A stretch of 64,000 nt of DNA from Carnegiea gigantea (lineage: Eukaryota > Streptophyta > Magnoliopsida > Caryophyllales > Cactaceae). Below, one piece after another: positions 44,909 through 56,478 of this stretch. The position numbers and the translations under genes were made by a program. Location of the stretch: NCBI GenBank assembly GCA_029747015.1, contig JAKOGI010001200.1, forward strand, positions 156,501 to 220,500. The letters are read 5' to 3'. The notes beneath the pieces were generated by a model. It had not been told where the DNA came from, searched no databases, and saw only the letters and a list, made by a program, of their open reading frames with translations. Within the stretch, counting starts at the first letter, position 1. Every line of letters begins with the position of its first letter.

Positions 44909-45372
44909 AGTGGTGTCAGACGAGTTTAATCTCAGCAAGTCCATGCCTACTTTCTAAAAGGTTGATCAACTTCCACTAAACTGTGCTGTTAAATGCAAGT
45001 AAACGAATCTTGATAGCAAAAAGATTGCCAATTTCATCGCCAATCTATTATTTCCGCCTCGCATACGCCAAAATTCTTGTAATAGATAAATATTAGAGAC
45101 CATAGATTTTTATTCAAGAGACCCAATGTATCACATATGTAGGAGAGGTAGGAGTTACAAGGACAGGCTCTGTTGAAACCGAGGCATAGAAGTCTAATTG
45201 CTTCTCGCACACAAGCATCTACACATACCGAGTAGTTAGTGTATTGTGGCCCCAATTAACGAAAAGTTATCTCATCCAAATGTACAATAAATGTGCTCAA
45301 CTTTGAGTGGCAGGAACAGCATAATCAACAACAAGAAAACTCTCAACATAATCCTTAACTTTATCCTTTTTC
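44909..45372. other. No recognisable gene
   Basis: The start is probably a third, short internal segment of the LTR array. The rest matches nothing I recognise. A 73-codon minus-strand frame at 45,034-45,255 has no family features. Confidence 0.35.
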
Positions 45373-45790
45373 ACCACAATCTCGACTCTAGACCTGGTAG
45401 TACTGACCCAATCCAAATGACCAAAACCGATCAATGCGAAACCAAACCCAAACTGACATCCGAAATAGTTGAATCGATCTCGACTCGAAATCCAAAATTA
45501 AACCTACCCAAAACCGAACCAACTCAAAACTGCATTGATCCGATTTGATCTGAAACCCAAAATGACACGAACTAAATCTAAACTGACCCGAAATCTTATT
45601 GACGCGATATAGACCCGACCCCCAAATGACCCGAACTGAATGAAACCCGAACATATTCATACCTGAACTGATCCAGCCCAAACACAAAAGACCCGAACCC
45701 AAACCAACCCAAATTTGAGTTTGACCCGACCCGATTCTATCTAGATCTAATTCAAACTTAAAGTAGTGAGTGATGATACTAGCTACACAA
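45373..45790 (-). repeat. Outer left arm of GGGTC/GGGTT fold-back region
   Basis: Read on the minus strand this is a degenerate array of GGGTC, GGGTT and GGTTC units. Its end near 45,720-45,790 reverse-complements to 'tagtatcatcactcact' and 'aagtttgaattagatc', which reappear at 51,136-51,175 as 'tagtatcatcactcactgc' and 'aagtttgaattggatc'. The similarity continues inward for about 400 bp. Long open frames here are products of the repeat. Confidence 0.6.
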
Positions 45791-46254
45791 CTTCACTTGA
45801 TATTTACCATGCGAAAGGCTAAAGCAAATGACAAAACTTTACTTTCAACAAATAAAATAATGAATTTAAAGTTATTTTATGGTTTATGTTATTTTATAGA
45901 ATCAAGCAATCAAAGGTAGTTTATGGTTTATCTTAATTAGGCACGACTCTTCAGTTTTTTTTTTTTTTAAATCTTGGATTTGATGGTTGGGGAGATGGGG
46001 GATTTATAGTACTATTTGTTCATCTACTTGATTACTTCTCTATGTGATTGGGAGCAACCAATTGAAACTAAATCATGAACGAATTGGAATGAATGGATTT
46101 ATACTCAACACAGAATGCAAATTGATATGGCTTTTTTTGGTTCAAGATTAATTTTTAATCCAATTATAATGTAATCTTGGACAAATTAGCAGGAAAATAA
46201 AAACTAACCCAATTCAAATTCATGGTCATATAACCTCTTTCTAAGTCCTCCAAA

Positions 46255-46610
46255 ATTTCGTGGTTTATGTGAGTGTGTAAGATGTCAAACTCAAACCACA
46301 TATAAACTAACCCAATTGAAATACAAGCTGACCCCAAGGTAACCCGATCCGATTTCTACCCGACCCAAGATTGACCCGACCCATAACCGAAGCATAACCG
46401 TACTGACTTTGACCCGACCTGCACCCAAATCAAGCCGAATGAGCTTGGCCCAAAGTTGACCCAACCCGAAGTTCACCTGAACTATATCCAAACCTAAACC
46501 AGATTCGATAAACCCGAACTTAACCCGAATCGAACCTGAACCCAAACCGAAATTGATCAACCCAAATATAATCCAAACTAAACTTAACCCGACCCGAACT
46601 CGAACCAAAT
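46255..46610 (-). repeat. Inner left arm of GGGTC/GGGTT fold-back region
   Basis: Its reverse complement shares with 49,345-49,770 the ordered blocks GGGCCAAGCTCAT, TTCGGTTATGGGT, AGAAATCGGATCG, TTTATATGTGGT and ATCTTACACA. This collinearity shows a true inverted duplication and not just similar low-complexity DNA. Confidence 0.65.
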
Positions 46611-47583
46611 GACCTGTTTGTCAAGTCTACTTGACACTGTCCCTCATAGGTTGTAACACATTTACTGCGGGGAAAACCTCCAACCATACGTCCGAAAACC
46701 CTTAGCATACGTGGGCGAGAATTTCTCCCCAAGATTAAACTCCTCAATACCACTGACCTCGCCCTTGAGTGTACTAGTTTTGTTGTTAGAGTATAAACTT
46801 ATTCCTGGACCTTTAATCATCCATTTAACATTTTGGTTGAGATGGTTTTTGAACATGGCATCAAAGTCTGTCCAATCGAAAAGTTCAAGTTCGAATCTCA
46901 GTAACTCCTATATTGATTTATTGCACAAGGTAGGGGGATCCCTTGCAGCATCGATGTTCCAAGCCCAAAAGGCATTCGCGCGAGAGAGGTGTTGTACCTA
47001 TTCTTGGGCCTTCAACCATCAACATAAGCTTTTGGTTGAGATGCCTCCTAAACATGGTTGTGATGGAAAGGCTCACCCAATCTGGCTCCTGATCCAAGTG
47101 ACCTGTTGTCAGGTCTACTTGACACTGTCCCTCGTAGGTTGTAACACACTTATTGCGAGGAAAACCTCCAACCGTGCGTCCAAAAACCCCTAGCATAGTG
47201 GGCGAGAAGTTCCTCCCAAAATTAAACTCCTCAATACCACTGACCTCGCCCCTGAGTGCACTAGTTATGTTGTTAGAGTATAAATTTATTCCTAGATCTT
47301 CATCCATCCGTTTAACCTGTTAGTTGAGATGGTTTTTGAACATGGCATCCAAGTATGTCCAATCGAGAAGTCTCAAGTTCGAATGTCAGTAGCGCCTATG
47401 GCCCTATGTTGATTTATTGTGCAAGGTAGGAGATTCTTTGCAGCATCGACGCACCAAGCCCAAAAGGCATTCGCGTGAGAGAGTGTGTCATACCTATTCT
47501 TGGGTCTTCAACCATCAACATAAGCTTTTAGTTCAGATGGCTCCTGAAGATGGTTGTGATGGAAAGGCTCACCCAATCTGGTA
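46611..47583 (+). repeat. Tandem duplication of a unit of about 489 bp
   Basis: Unit 1 (46,611-47,099) and unit 2 (47,100-47,583) share the same order of blocks: 'tctacttgacactgtccct', 'gttgtaacaca', 'aaaacctccaacc', 'ctcctcaataccactgacc', 'gttgttagagtataaa', 'cccaaaaggcattcgcg', 'ttcaaccatcaacataagc' and 'ggctcacccaatctgg'. Phrases such as 'aagcttttggttgagatg' are familiar as dispersed retrotransposon-derived sequence in plants, but I cannot name the family. No ORF shows a known domain. Confidence 0.65.
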
Positions 47584-48461
47584 CCGGACCCTTTGGGATG
47601 CTTGGGGCCACCCAGTCGACAGCCATGAGATCAACGCAGATGTGCATGATGGTGGACTAGACCAGGTCAACATGGGCCGGGTTACTCATGTGAGCGGCTA
47701 GGTCGTCCTTGGACAGGAATTTGCTGTTGAAAAGTGGGTGAATCAAAGGGATGTGGACTACATTTGATGTATTGGACCAGTGGTTATGTACTGGACCATG
47801 TCAAGTGACCGGAGGGCATTGAGGGCATTGAGCGTGAAGGAAACATCAAGGGGTTGATTCCATCTTTGATGTTGAGGAGGACCATGTGCTCTATAGTGGA
47901 GGTGCATGACATTTTTATTTTGGTGCAAGAAACTAGACAACAGTAGGAAGGCTTGGGGGTGTTCTTGTGAAGATGACTTCTGAATAGGTAGTTACAGTTA
48001 TAAATAGAGTTCGAACCAGGAAACTAGATGGGTCACTATTACACTTATCTAATACGTCATTCAGCTTGGTACGAGTTGGGTTAAATTTGGGTTGGGTCAT
48101 CTTTTGGATTAAATGACATTTTGGAATGGTTCGATTTGGGTCGGGTGAACTTTGATTCAGGTTGACTTCGGATCAGCCGATTTTTCGTCCAATGCACTTG
48201 TCATGCAAAAATAAGCAATTTTGTAGAAAATTTTGAGTCGGTTATAGTTCTGTTTGGATCAATTCGGGTTTCGGGTCCATTTTTGGGTGAGCTTGTTTCA
48301 GATGTTGAGTCGGGTGTGGATCCGGATCGTTCAGCTCAGGTTTCAGGTCTCAGATCAATTTTGTCAGGTCTAATCACTGTCTATTTATATTGTTGACTTT
48401 TTCTTATCTGAAAGTGGCAAGCTGACGATCCCCAACAAAGGAAAAAAAAACTTATAACAAA
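47584..48461. other. No gene; includes a plus-oriented GGGTC-type block
   Basis: About 47,600-47,950 is ordinary sequence with a small direct duplication ('gagggcattgagggcattgag'). About 48,060-48,370 is a further GGGTC/GGGTT-type degenerate block, in plus orientation, without an obvious inverted partner at the matching distance. Confidence 0.4.
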
Positions 48462-48997
48462 CTAGGGGTGAAAAAAAAAACCAAAATCGAAAAACCGAAC
48501 CGAAAATCGGTTGATCGGTTTGATTTTTCTAAACAATTCGGTTTGGTTAACCAAACTGAAAAATTTTGCGGTTTTGGTTTTGGTTTCGGTTCGGCCATTT
48601 GAAATTCGGTTAATCGCATGGTTAACCGAAACCAAAACTTACACTTTTATTAAGAAAATAACTAAATTTTATATTGGTCAAGCATACATTTTATAATTAA
48701 TATTTGGTGTCTTAAATAGTTAAATTAACAAAAAAAAGGAGTGAAAATTGAAAATTAACAATTTAAAATAACGGTTAACCGATAACCGAACTAAAAATCC
48801 GGTTAACCGAACCGAAAATCCGGTTAACCGAGTTTTTCGGTTCGGTTACAGTTCACATTTTTTCTGAACCGAAAAAGTTTTAGTTAATCGATTTTCAGTT
48901 AACCGAAAGTTTTAGTTCGATTTACGGTTCGCAATTTTTGGAAACCGATTTTCCAGTTAACTGAATTTTCGGTTAACTGGTTTTGATCACACCTAAG
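48462..48997. mobile_element. MITE-like element of CGGTTAACCG repeats
   Basis: About 536 bp begin CTAGGGGTGAAAAA and end GATCACACCTAAG, giving an imperfect terminal inverted repeat (CTAGGGGTG against CTTAGGTGTG). The body is packed with CGGTTAACCG-type palindromes, such as 'cggttaaccgaaccgaaa', and would fold on itself. Flanks 'taacaaa' and 'ttacaaa' may be a degenerate target duplication. Ends of this type are usual in plant hAT-related MITEs. There is no transposase, so it would be non-autonomous. Confidence 0.5.
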
Positions 48998-49017
48998 TTA
49001 CAAACTACCATGTGTAT

Positions 49018-49310
49018 GGGTTATTGGTATCTTTTGCTTTAGTCAATTAAGAAAGATCTTGCGGATGTGATTTTTGTAGTTCCCTCGTATGTAGCGTTGG
49101 CTTCGCTCGGCAGACTATCAATGAGTCACTTTCCCTTTGTGTAATCCATTCATCTTTTCATATATGATGCCAATCTAGTACGTACCGGTTATAAAATTGC
49201 CCAATTCATTGGACATTGCTATCATGATGTTTCAGAAACCACCAAAAATTTCAAAGTAACACATAAAAAAAAAAAAAATCTTGCATTCAACTGATTAAAA
49301 GCTACCATCT
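49018..49310 (+). repeat. Direct duplicate of 51,562-51,835
   Basis: Both copies start 'gttattggtatcttttgctt' within a few bases and share 'ggcttcgct(c/t)ggcagactatca', 'tatgatgccaatctagt', 'ataaaattgccca' and 'tatcatgatgtttca'. The copy here lies next to the inner right arm and the other next to the outer right arm, so the right side of the fold-back region was itself duplicated. Confidence 0.6.
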
Positions 49311-49344
49311 CAATCATGTTATGGGTAGGCTTGGTAAATGGGTC

Positions 49345-49770
49345 ATTCTTTTCGGGTTGGGATCGAGTTTCGTTCCATTTGGATCGAGTTAGATTCGAGT
49401 TCATCAATTTCATTCTGGTTTCGATTAACTTCAGGTCGATCGAATTTGGTTCGGGTTCGGGTACGATTCGGGTTGAATTTGAATCGGGACAACTTTGTGT
49501 GAACGATATTTGGGTCGGTTCAGTTTCGGTTCGAGTGAAGTTTGGATGGGATCAACTTCGGGCCAAGCTCATCTGGTCGGATTGGGTGAGGGCCGAGTCA
49601 AAGTTTGTTCAGGTAAGCTTCGGTTATGGGTTCGGGTTAATTTTGGATCGATAGAAATCGGATCGAGTTAAATTCCAATCGAATTACTTTCAGATCGGCT
49701 TGTCATTTAAACTGGGTCAATTTATATGTGGTACGAGTATGGTATCTTACACAGCCACAATTTATTTATG
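49345..49770 (+). repeat. Inner right arm of fold-back region
   Basis: It is the inverted partner of 46,255-46,610 and carries GGGTT/GGATCG-type degenerate repeats in plus orientation. A 112-codon frame here is a repeat artefact. Confidence 0.6.
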
Positions 49771-51124
49771 TAACGGACCATTGGGCCGCTGCCTCTTTTT
49801 GAGGTTGAAGAAAAACCCAATTGTTTAACACTTAATTGATCATTGTTATTATGTTGTTAGTTTATTGGTGCAAACTTTATGATGATGAATTAATGATTAA
49901 TTCAAGTGAGAAACGAGAATGGACTTTTATGATCATGGGCTGGTACTTGTATTTTACTTGTTTCAGAAAGTTGGATACATACGACTAAGTGAAATTAGCC
50001 CCTATTCAATCAATCAATTCAACTATTACTTATTTGGACTTATATGTTGCTCTGAATAAAAAGCAACTGCAAATCAATTTAGACAAATTCAAATTGACAA
50101 GTCAATACATCGCACGAGTTACAATCCAACTCAAACCTATTCACATATATTAAAAAGGGAAGTTGCGATAGGTCAGATTTAAAAGTATAAGAATCAGTGA
50201 CTTACCATCATTTAATTCAACCAACCAATTCAACTGATTTGGACCTAAAGCTGACTCTAAATTTAAAGTAAAACCACATTGAAATTAGACAAATTCGAAC
50301 CAATATGATCCAAATTGAATGTAGTTCCATAGATTGGAGACAGGGAGTTCTAAGACATAAAACTAAGTGAAATTGGCTCTTATTTAACCTTCCAATTCAA
50401 CTGATTCACCCATTTTGGATCTAAATCTCAAATTAAGCCTAGTTGATCTAGACAAAATCAAACTAATACAATCCAAATTGAGTGTATTTACATGGATTGG
50501 GAGACGATAAGTCGTGAAATGCAAGACTAAATGAAATTGAATTGTATTTGAGCTATCAATTATCATTTTATTGAGTAGCGGATTAGCGGCTCAAATTTAA
50601 GTTCTTAGTTTCAAGTTTCAGCAACATTGACATCGATTAATAAATCAAGGAGAAATGATATAGTCTTTGTCATGGCTGATACTTTGTTATCACTCATATT
50701 TTAGTACCATTTACCAATTACTTAATTTAAGTTATGACTAACCATTACTATGTTTCGTTTTGGTACACGTTTACTGTTAATATAAATTTAATTAGCAATT
50801 ACTCAATCATCGCGTCGAGTACATTATACATATTTGAATTTTAGCTTGATGAATAGTGTAAAATGAATAAATTAGTAATTTAGCTTAATGGACTAAAATT
50901 AATAATTTAGTTCAAATGCTTAATGAGTAGTCTTGCCCGAATTTTTGAAACTAAAAATTTTTAATAAATAAAATATTTTATAAAATAAATAATTCTACAC
51001 ATGTTGCAAATTAAATGAAAGGCAATCAAAATTTTAAAATAATTAAACCCTTTTAATTTAAATATTTGTTAGTTTTCTTTACTTCTCTTATTTCATAATT
51101 TGTCAAGTTTCACCAAAAAAGGGC
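49771..51124. other. No recognisable gene
   Basis: AT-rich sequence with stops in all frames. About 50,000-50,160, 50,190-50,345 and 50,370-50,570 share short phrases ('caattcaactgattt', 'agtgaaattggct', 'gattggagac'), so it may be a very old threefold tandem repeat of about 170 bp. No coding or RNA gene is visible. Confidence 0.35.
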
Positions 51125-51560
51125 CATTGTGTGAATAGTATCATCACTCACTGCATCAAGTTTGAATTGGATCGAGTTTGAATTTGGTCGGGTCAAAGTC
51201 AGATTCGAGTTGGTTTGGGTTCAGGTCATTTGCGTTTGGGTTGGACCAGTTCGGGTTTATTTCGGTTCAAATCATTTTGGGTTCTGGTCAACATTGGGTC
51301 AACAAGATTTCGGGTTATTTGAATTCGATTCGAGCTCTTTCAGGTTTGGGTCTCCATTGGATCAATAAGATTTGAAGTCAGTTCAGATTCGATTCGGGTC
51401 ATTTCACATTGCATGTCAAGTCGAGTAAATATGGTTTCTAGTCGGTTCAGTTTTGAGTCGGCTCAATTTCGAATTTCTTGTTGAAATCAGTTCGACTGTT
51501 TTAAATATCGGTTCGGATCTGATTTCTGGTTATTCGAACCGGGTCAATTTTGCCCGGTAC
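51125..51560 (+). repeat. Outer right arm of fold-back region
   Basis: It is the inverted partner of 45,373-45,790. It starts at 'gtgaatagtatcatcact' and continues through GGGTC, GGTTC and GGGTTC units. The arm is followed directly by the copy of 49,018-49,310. Confidence 0.6.
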
Positions 51561-51561
51561 A

Positions 51562-51835
51562 GTTATTGGTATCTTTTGCTTTAGTCGTTTAAGAATGACT
51601 TGCGGAGGTGACTTTTGTTGTCGTTTGCTAGTGCTGGCTTCGCTTGGCAGACTATCAAAGTATCAAATGGGTCACCTCCTGTTTTTTTGATCCATTCATC
51701 TTTTTATATATGATGCCAATCTAGTTTGTATGGTTTATAAAATTGCCCAAATCATTGGACACAACTATCATGATGTTTCAAAAACCACAAAAAATTTCAA
51801 TGTAACATAAAAAAATGTCTTGCATTCAACTAATT
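51562..51835 (+). repeat. Direct duplicate of 49,018-49,310
   Basis: The block starts 'ttattggtatcttttgctt', includes 'ggcttcgcttggcagactat' and ends near 'tcttgcattcaactaatta', matching the other copy in order. Identity is roughly 80 percent by eye. Confidence 0.6.
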
Positions 51836-51969
51836 ACGCTAAAAAAATTTGAAAAGGAAAAACAGTACGGTTTACATTGTAAATTTGTTAAAATTGTAAA
51901 CTGTACAAGATTTAATAAATTATAAAACAAAATGATATATCTTTTTTTTTGTTTAAACAAAGATAATCT

Positions 51970-52375
51970 TACCAAGCAACCACTAGAAACGAGAAGCTAT
52001 ATATGGGAACCTACGTGCTGTGAACCTTGGTTTTCACATCAAATTAAACCACCTATCTTGATGTTTTATTACCCATAATTTACGTTGACACAAACCTACA
52101 GTTCCAGACTTTGAGGCCAAAAAGGAAAAGCTGTTTATGGGACCTGGCCTGGTTCATATGAACCACAGTGTTCAGAGCAAACCAAAGCTCCATCTTGACG
52201 TTTCATGATTCATCACTCCAAACGTAAATTGACCTAAATTAATTTGAGTCGAACGAGAATTGAGCCTAAAAATGAGAAACCATTTATCGAGACCTAGATC
52301 CTGTAAACTATGGTGTTCACACCAAACTAACCCCCCAACCTGAAGTGTCATCAACCTGAACATAAATTGAGTGAA
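51970..52375 (+). repeat. Three diverged tandem copies of a unit of about 115-135 bp
   Basis: Each copy has the order 'aagct/aaacc...atgggacct', 'tg(t/a)gaacc...gtgttcac', 'caaac(c/t)aa', 'cttgatgtttcat' and 'aacgtaaattga'. The three start near 51,985, 52,110 and 52,255. They are too diverged for a satellite array. Origin unknown. Confidence 0.45.
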
Positions 52376-53110
52376 AGAATTCAAATTTTTATTTAAATGA
52401 AAAAACAAAAAATAATAGTAGTATTAGAAAAGTATGATAGAATTGAAACAAGGATAGAAAAATAAGAAATATAAAGAACACGGCCTTTGGAATAAATAAC
52501 AAATTCATTCAAATTCTAAACAATGAAAGAATACCAAAAGGATAGAAGAAACAAAAAACCGTTATAATTTCTTTAAAAAAAATAAAACCTGTTCAAATTT
52601 ACAATTTTGAATTTCTTTTCTGTTATGTTTGTTTGGCTTACTCTATGGCCTTTGGATTTAAACAGAAAGACTGAGATTCTTTTTATTTTTCGTTTTTCCC
52701 CCTAATCCTGGAAGTTCTGGACTTAATCATTTTAACCTTTTAATTTTCGTTAAAAATATGATCTAATCTGGAAAAAAACATTAATAATACCACATTGGCA
52801 ACTAAGAGTCTATTTTTTAACTTATCATAAGTAAATTTCAATTTGTGCTGATCAGTACTGATCAATGCTAATGAGTGCTAATTGTGGCTGAAATTGTGAT
52901 TAGAAAATACGATCAAGTGTTGAATAATGTTGATGAGTGTTAATGAGTGATGATAAGTTCAAAAAAAAAAAAAAAGCCCTAAATCAGTCTTAGGCTTTTA
53001 TTAAGGATGACGGACTAAAAAGGGGCATTAGCTTTTTGAACAGGCCCATATCAAAAGAAAAAATGTATGAAATACCAAATGTTTTAATTCTAAAAGGAGA
53101 TGAAAATATC

Positions 53111-53145
<35 letters not shown>

Positions 53146-54559
53146 TACATGTGTATATATAGTTGGATAGACCTAACGTATGATCGACGCCTAGGATGCT
53201 TACGTGACACTTATGTGACATTGACACATCGTATTGAGTGCTTATAAAAGATACTAATTATGTGGATGATGCTACATTAAACATGGATAATTTTTTTTGG
53301 TTAAATTGTATATCATGGATTGATACTATTTAATGTGCCTTTCTAAAACGTATTTTGTTTTAGTTTTGTTTAAGAAATCAGACGACACCACCTTCAGTAG
53401 AATGTATTTTTGGCTCTTTGGCAATTTTTTTAGTTAGATTTTCATGTCCTTGAAAACAAAGGAAAAGCCAAGAGAGAGGGAGATAAAATGTTTTGATCTT
53501 CATATTTGGTGCTTACGGAGCTACACAAAAATATTTAGACAATTAAATTGGATGAGGTTAGTATGTGAAAATTGGAACAACAATGTTCGTTTGGTCCAAG
53601 CCAAGATTTTGACATTCTAAAAACATAAAAGTTTTCCCAATTTTCAAAATAATACGTGTCTCTAACGCTGTTATTTTTGTTAAATTTTAAAATCTATATG
53701 TTTTCATTTTGGTTAAATAATTTATTTTTCACCGATATCTTTCTATATGAAAATTTGTTTCAGTCATAAAAATTCACTTCCGTACTCCATAAAAAATGAA
53801 AAAAGAAAAATTGCATCATTGCCAAAACTTGTGCAAGCAAAATGTTAAACTGGCTAAGCATATTATTATTTAAAGAAACTGGCATGGGCCCATGCAAAAA
53901 CACGGTGCATGTTTTATTTGACAATTTATAGATATATTATCGAAATGATAATTGGATAGTTAGTGTAGACACAATTGATACTATAATTTAGTGAAGAGAA
54001 GGGAAAAACTCAATGAAAAAGTTAAATATATAGCAACTTCATACATAAACAATATGATTGGCAATTGAAAACTATATCATTGTGGAAGAAGTCTATATAA
54101 GTATGATGAAGACATTACATAGTGAACTTGATACACAGCATGCTAAATGGTATGATAATAAGTTAATTTATAACGACAATGATGAAGAATCTACCTCCTT
54201 CTCTTGTACCTAAAACAAAAATCAAGATTTATTGATAATTTGATTAACAATGATAGAAGTAAAGTTTATATATACCTATTATCTACTTGGTGTACCTAAC
54301 ATTAGTATGCCATATGCAATGAACCTCTTCCTCCCAATTGACTGGCACAGTAAAAGCAATAGGAGCTTCTACTTCATGCTGGCATGGAGGCTCTAGAATG
54401 AAAACCTAAAGTTTACCTATGTAATCATCTATAATCGCATAGAGCGATAGATGGCTGTATGGCTGTGAACAATAGTAACACGGGTTAGGCAGTAATGGAA
54501 CAATAACTTGTGTGAACATGATAAGCATTGACAATGATAATACCAGCACTGCATACATA
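52376..54559. other. No gene; microsatellite and palindrome only
   Basis: AT-rich sequence without convincing ORFs. An (AT)n(AC)n microsatellite lies at about 53,114-53,160. A perfect 14-bp palindrome GCATGGGCCCATGC lies at 53,882-53,895 beside 'cacggtgcatg'; it might be part of a Helitron 3' end on the minus strand. From about 54,180 the C-terminal part of the RPA-like gene may begin, but no reading frame supports it. Confidence 0.4.
53114..53160. repeat. (AT)n(AC)n microsatellite
   Basis: A run of alternating TA of about 20 bases is followed by alternating AC of about 20 bases and 'atgtgtatatatag'. It is a simple repeat without coding meaning. Confidence 0.85.
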
Positions 54560-56357
54560 CCAATTGGATAGTGGTTGTATGTAAAAGAATTCGAGCATCC
54601 TCATGAAGAACAGTGAACTCCTTACAATCTGTAATATCTTGTAAGATAACTCTAAAGATGTACCTGTATTTTTGAATTAAAAAGGGATGGTTACACTAAT
54701 GTAAACAAGCATTTGGGAAAGCAGAATAGAGTATCGAACAATAGAGAATCATGAATGCAAACCTGTTGGGAGTCAAACTTGGAGATCGGCATGTGTAGTA
54801 CGGTACATTAAGCGTGAATACATAAGTGTTGACACTTTTGTTGCAATTAGTGCAAGTGTCATAAAGCAATGGGTGGATTTCAGCAATATATGCAAAAATC
54901 CGAAAATATTTAACATGGATATAACAAAATTGGAAAATTACGTGATATTGAATAATGTATGTAAGTGTAACGAACATTTGTTGAATAAATTTGTAGTTTA
55001 CATTTGACGCAGTTGCATATTCATCTAATCTATTCCTTTTAGCTACAAACAATTTCTGTAGATGGCACATACGTAATGTTCTCATACGCATGAAATCGAA
55101 ATGCTTCATCACACATACGGAAAGTAACATGTATGAGGTCAAGTGTATATAACTTCCATGGAGAATGATAACCAAAATTAATGGTACATGTTATATATAC
55201 CATCCTTCAAAGTCTTCTGTTGCTTCAATATCTGGGTTGATCAGCAATCTACTAATGGGTGAAGTAGAAACTGACATTCCTAAATTTATATTGTAGGAGA
55301 GAAAACATATTGCTGAAATATACAATTAGAATAATGAAAATTAGATAGTTTTGTGAATGAAATTATGTCAAGCAGACGTAAAGATATCTTCATAATTTCT
55401 AATATGTACTCTGGAAGCAAGAAGTATATTTTCAGCAGTCAAATATTGTTGAATATAGGTGCCCTCAACTTCTACAAAATCTTCCCATAAAGTTAGTCTC
55501 AATGGGTGCATCCTGCACATATATATGATATGTACTAATCTTTATATAAATGAAATGTGACAATAAATATGAACATATATTAATCGATAACAATATATAC
55601 TGCATGTCACAAAGTAATAATTCCCGCCTTGCAGTGCCTCTATCTCTGGTCCTTTCCAAAGGATATATAGCAACTATCATGCCTATAACGTCTATAGAAC
55701 AACAGGGAATGAGAACATTATAAAGATTCCAGAAGAAATACATGCATAAATTTAGGTAGCAAACTTTACTATGTGAAGAATATGCGCCAACAACATTATC
55801 AGGTGTCCATAGATGTCGGGGGACCTTAGTGAATGACACGAAAGGAGGTCGGTGCTGGTAAGGAATATCCTAACATTCTTTAATGACGCCAAGAAGTGTC
55901 GTTCTCCGCGTAAAAAACAATTTGTAAAGGTTGGCCACCACATTCCATTCACCATCTGTAGCAGCATCAACTGAGAGTCCGGTAAGTGATAAACTTTGCC
56001 AGCACTGAGTATCGACCTCCGTCGAGTAATATCGGCATCACCTTCTATGATGCCGAAGATCTCATCACACTATAAAATAATGAAATGCATTCATAAGCAG
56101 CATGCATGTATACGATAGGGACTTTTTTCAACGCAATAATCCAATACCTAGTAGTCTATGAATATAACTTTCCATAATGTCCATCGCCCATATACTCGAA
56201 CAGATATTACTTGCATGAGCCAAACCATCAATGTTACAGATCTATTACAAGGGTTGATGGCACGTACAGGCATAAAAGTATGTACTGAAGATGCCATGTC
56301 TGTAATCTTAAAAAAATAAAAGTAGATAGAATGGTATGACAATAAAGCAATAACCAC
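54560..56357 (-). pseudogene. RPA1-like single-strand-DNA-binding protein gene, multi-exon, probably Helitron-borne
   Basis: On the minus strand successive pieces resemble the large subunit of replication protein A. Near 56,300 'FMPVRAINPCNRSVTLMVWLMQ' (shown in part) opens an OB fold. About 56,070-55,990 may continue it. About 55,720-55,610 reads 'DVIGMIVAIYPLERTRDRG' and 55,510-55,390 reads 'LRLTLWEDFVEVEG' and 'ILLASRVHIRNYED', the next OB fold. About 54,860-54,780 has 'YDTCTNCNKSV', the start of the C-terminal zinc-binding OB fold, and 54,673-54,570 has 'RVILQDITDCKEF' after an intron ending ATACAG. Introns separate the pieces. RPA1 binds single-stranded DNA, and plant Helitrons often carry such genes beside Rep/helicase, as here. 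Gaps and odd residues suggest decay; a host gene fragment is the alternative. Confidence 0.6.
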
Positions 56358-56478
56358 AGCGTATTTATGAAGGGAAGTATATTACTATAAATAACACCAT
56401 TACTGTATGATTGAAAATAGGTTAACCAAGCGCACACAATGTAATAGGTGAAACGAATAAACCGTATGATATAATAAT

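Noticed and set aside
45373..51375. Several frames of 60-112 codons rich in Val, Gly, Phe and Arg in the GGGTC/GGGTT regions.
   Set aside because: They are translations of degenerate pentamer-like repeats and occur wherever those repeats do. No start context or domain.
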